Below, piece by piece: positions 6,716 through 7,559 of a stretch of DNA of 7,559 nucleotides; the first letter of the stretch is position 1, and each line of letters opens with the position of its first letter. This stretch comes from an uncultured Verrucomicrobiota bacterium (GTDB taxonomy: Bacteria; Verrucomicrobiota; Verrucomicrobiia; Limisphaerales; UBA9464). The notes beneath the pieces are model-generated. The model was not told the DNA's origin. It saw only the letters and a program-made list of their open reading frames with translations, and ran no database searches. Location of the stretch: contig CAIYFP010000081.1 of assembly GCA_903925515.1 (NCBI GenBank), positions 1 through 7,559 of the forward strand. Direction: 5' to 3'. Position numbers and translations under genes: made by a program.

Positions 6716-6763
6716 CCGGGAAGCCCCGGAAGGACCACGGAGGCGAACCGGGAAAGCCCCCGG
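6716..6763. repeat. Two similar CCGGG/CCCGG mini-hairpins
   Basis: At 6716-6729 the sequence CCGGGAAGCCCCGG folds with five pairs over loop AAGC. At 6748-6763 CCGGGAAAGCCCCCGG repeats it with a slightly longer loop. A related GGGAAAAGCCCCG stands at 6629-6641. The similar sequences and stems suggest a short repeated element rather than chance, though high GC makes such stems common. Confidence 0.35.
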
Positions 6764-6892
6764 AACGGGCCCGACCCGGCCTTGGGACGAAACGCTTCGC
6801 GCCTTGCGGAATAACGATTGACCCGCCCGTAAGGCGTCGGCACGCTTCCGACACTCCACAAGCCGGCTGTAGAAGCGGCGCTTGCACGTTGT

Positions 6893-6934
6893 TGCGGGTC
6901 ACTCCCGCACCTGCGGACATGGGTGTGTCCGCAG
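6893..6934 (+). repeat. Tandem hairpin pair in the leader of the lectin-like gene
   Basis: The first stem is TGCGGG (6893-6898) with CCCGCA (6904-6909), loop TCACT. One base later CTGCGGACA (6911-6919) pairs with TGTCCGCAG (6926-6934), nine perfect pairs over a six-base loop. No T-run follows, so this is not a standard terminator. It ends 40 bases before the ATG at 6975 and would lie in the mRNA leader if transcription starts upstream of it. Confidence 0.5.
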
Positions 6935-6963
6935 CGTGCCGAGCGCAGCTTCCGCAGCCGGGG

Positions 6964-6969
6964 AAAGAG
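6964..6969 (+). promoter_or_regulatory. Weak ribosome binding site of the lectin-like gene
   Basis: Purine-rich AAAGAG ends five bases before the ATG at 6975. It supports that start over the internal ATG at residue 12, which would lose the basic n-region of the signal peptide. Confidence 0.4.
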
Positions 6970-6974
6970 TACCT

Positions 6975-7559
6975 ATGCGAAGAATCACGTCACGTCAGTG
7001 GTGGCGCATGGTCGCCCTCACCCTCGCGGGTGCGGGCGCTACCCATGCCGGTGTCACCACCATCAACTTCAACACCGACCCCGCAGCCACCGGCCTCTTC
7101 CGGGAACTCGGCAACGGCGCGTCCGAGTGGCGCGCCTCCGGCGGCGCCTCCGGCGCGGCCAACGACGGCTACCTCTCCGGCAACGACGCCCGCGGCGGCC
7201 AGCAATGGTGCCTCGTTTTCAAGGACCTTGAGGCCGGCCTCGTCGTCAAGGCGTTCAAGTTCGAGTGCGACCTCCGCATCGGCGGCGGCACCTCCAACCC
7301 CGCCGACGGCTTCTCCGTCAACTACGTCCGCGCCAGCGACGAGCTCCTGACCAACGCCGACAACGGCGTCGATCCCACCTACGCCAACTTCTCCGGCGCC
7401 GGCAGCGAGGGCTCCCTCCCCGAGGAAGGCTCCCGCACCGGCCTCGGCATTGGCTTCGACACCTGGCAGTCCGGCGACCATCCGGGCGGCATCACCGACG
7501 TCGTCGGCATCTCCGTCCGCGTCGATGGCGCGCTGATCACCCAGTTCCCGGTGCCCCTC
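6975..7559 (+). CDS. Secreted L-type-lectin-like protein, N-terminal part (runs off the right edge)
   Basis: The first 195 codons are visible with no stop. Residues 1-25 form a Sec signal peptide: basic n-region MRRITSRQWWR, hydrophobic MVALTLAGAGA, and a likely cut after THA at residue 25. The mature part has the strand pattern of a legume-lectin/concanavalin beta-sandwich. It includes DGFSVNYVR (111-119), where the Asp-Gly-Phe resembles the sugar/metal-site strand, and TGLGIGFDTW (155-164), the usual G-x-FDTW strand. DVVGISVRVDG (175-185) follows. Two cysteines (C79, C98) could form a disulfide after export. Proteins like this in Verrucomicrobiota are often long, with LamG, Ig-like or anchoring domains further on, but the rest is not visible. 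Binding of a polysaccharide is a reasonable inference; no substrate or enzyme activity can be read. It is divergent from xthA. Confidence 0.85.
   Translation, partial: MRRITSRQWWRMVALTLAGAGATHAGVTTINFNTDPAATGLFRELGNGASEWRASGGASGAANDGYLSGNDARGGQQWCLVFKDLEAGLVVKAFKFECDLRIGGGTSNPADGFSVNYVRASDELLTNADNGVDPTYANFSGAGSEGSLPEEGSRTGLGIGFDTWQSGDHPGGITDVVGISVRVDGALITQFPVPL

Larger units (their letters stand above)
6521..6974. other. 454-base divergent intergenic region between xthA and the lectin-like gene
   Basis: No gene is supported here; open frames crossing it lack any recognisable protein pattern. It must hold the start signals for both flanking genes. No good -35/-10 pair was found: TTGACC at 6818-6823 is the best -35 candidate for the plus-strand gene but has no matching -10. 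The region is rich in short palindromes: four CCATGG sites at 6603-6674, CCGGG/CCCGG hairpins at 6716-6763, GTCGG/CCGAC at 6836-6852, the palindrome AGCCGGCT at 6861-6868, and two hairpins at 6893-6934. Confidence 0.6.

Noticed and set aside
6521..6859. N-terminal extension of the xthA frame to 6859.
   Set aside because: ExoA-family conservation begins right at the ATG at 6520. The extension crosses the palindrome cluster and has no recognisable protein pattern.
6893..6909. GCGGG-TCACT-CCCGC resembling a tRNA T-arm.
   Set aside because: The loop has five bases instead of seven, lacks TTCRA, and no acceptor, D or anticodon arms can be placed around it.

Overview
The window is GC-rich bacterial DNA with strong G/C preference at third codon positions. 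Gene content suggests a member of the Verrucomicrobiota, possibly near the Pedosphaera/Limisphaera group. Three things point that way: secreted concanavalin/lectin-like proteins, an RsmH with a long Arg-rich N-terminal extension, and a sigma-70 factor beside an ACT-domain protein and rsmH. This placement is inference from protein style; no rRNA or tRNA is present to confirm it.

Layout: six genes lie on the minus strand, read right to left. They are an exodeoxyribonuclease III (xthA/exoA, 6520 to 5759), a 388-base gap, a sigma-70 family factor (5370 to 4267), a double ACT-domain protein (4204 to 3746), rsmH (3701 to 2667), a secreted beta-sandwich protein of unknown function (2608 to 1946), and a YjhG/YagF-type sugar-acid dehydratase (1894 to beyond the left edge, lacking only about its last 20-25 residues). 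The last five are separated by only 44-62 bases with no obvious terminator, so they may be co-transcribed. Divergently, on the plus strand, a secreted L-type-lectin-like protein starts at 6975 and runs off the right edge.

Functionally the cluster mixes information processing (DNA repair, transcription initiation, 16S rRNA methylation) with amino-acid-type ligand sensing (ACT) and sugar-acid catabolism (dehydratase). I see no single pathway joining them. The two intergenic regions longer than 300 bases hold the least explained material. The leader of the sigma gene has three copies of a CCGGACAAAA-like motif and an inverted repeat. The xthA/lectin divergent region has four CCATGG palindromes within 72 bases, two similar CCGGG/CCCGG mini-hairpins and a tandem hairpin pair in the lectin leader.

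I found no CRISPR array, insertion sequence, tRNA, rRNA or phage gene, and no convincing new multi-gene system. The window is mostly ordinary chromosomal housekeeping DNA with some unexplained intergenic structure.
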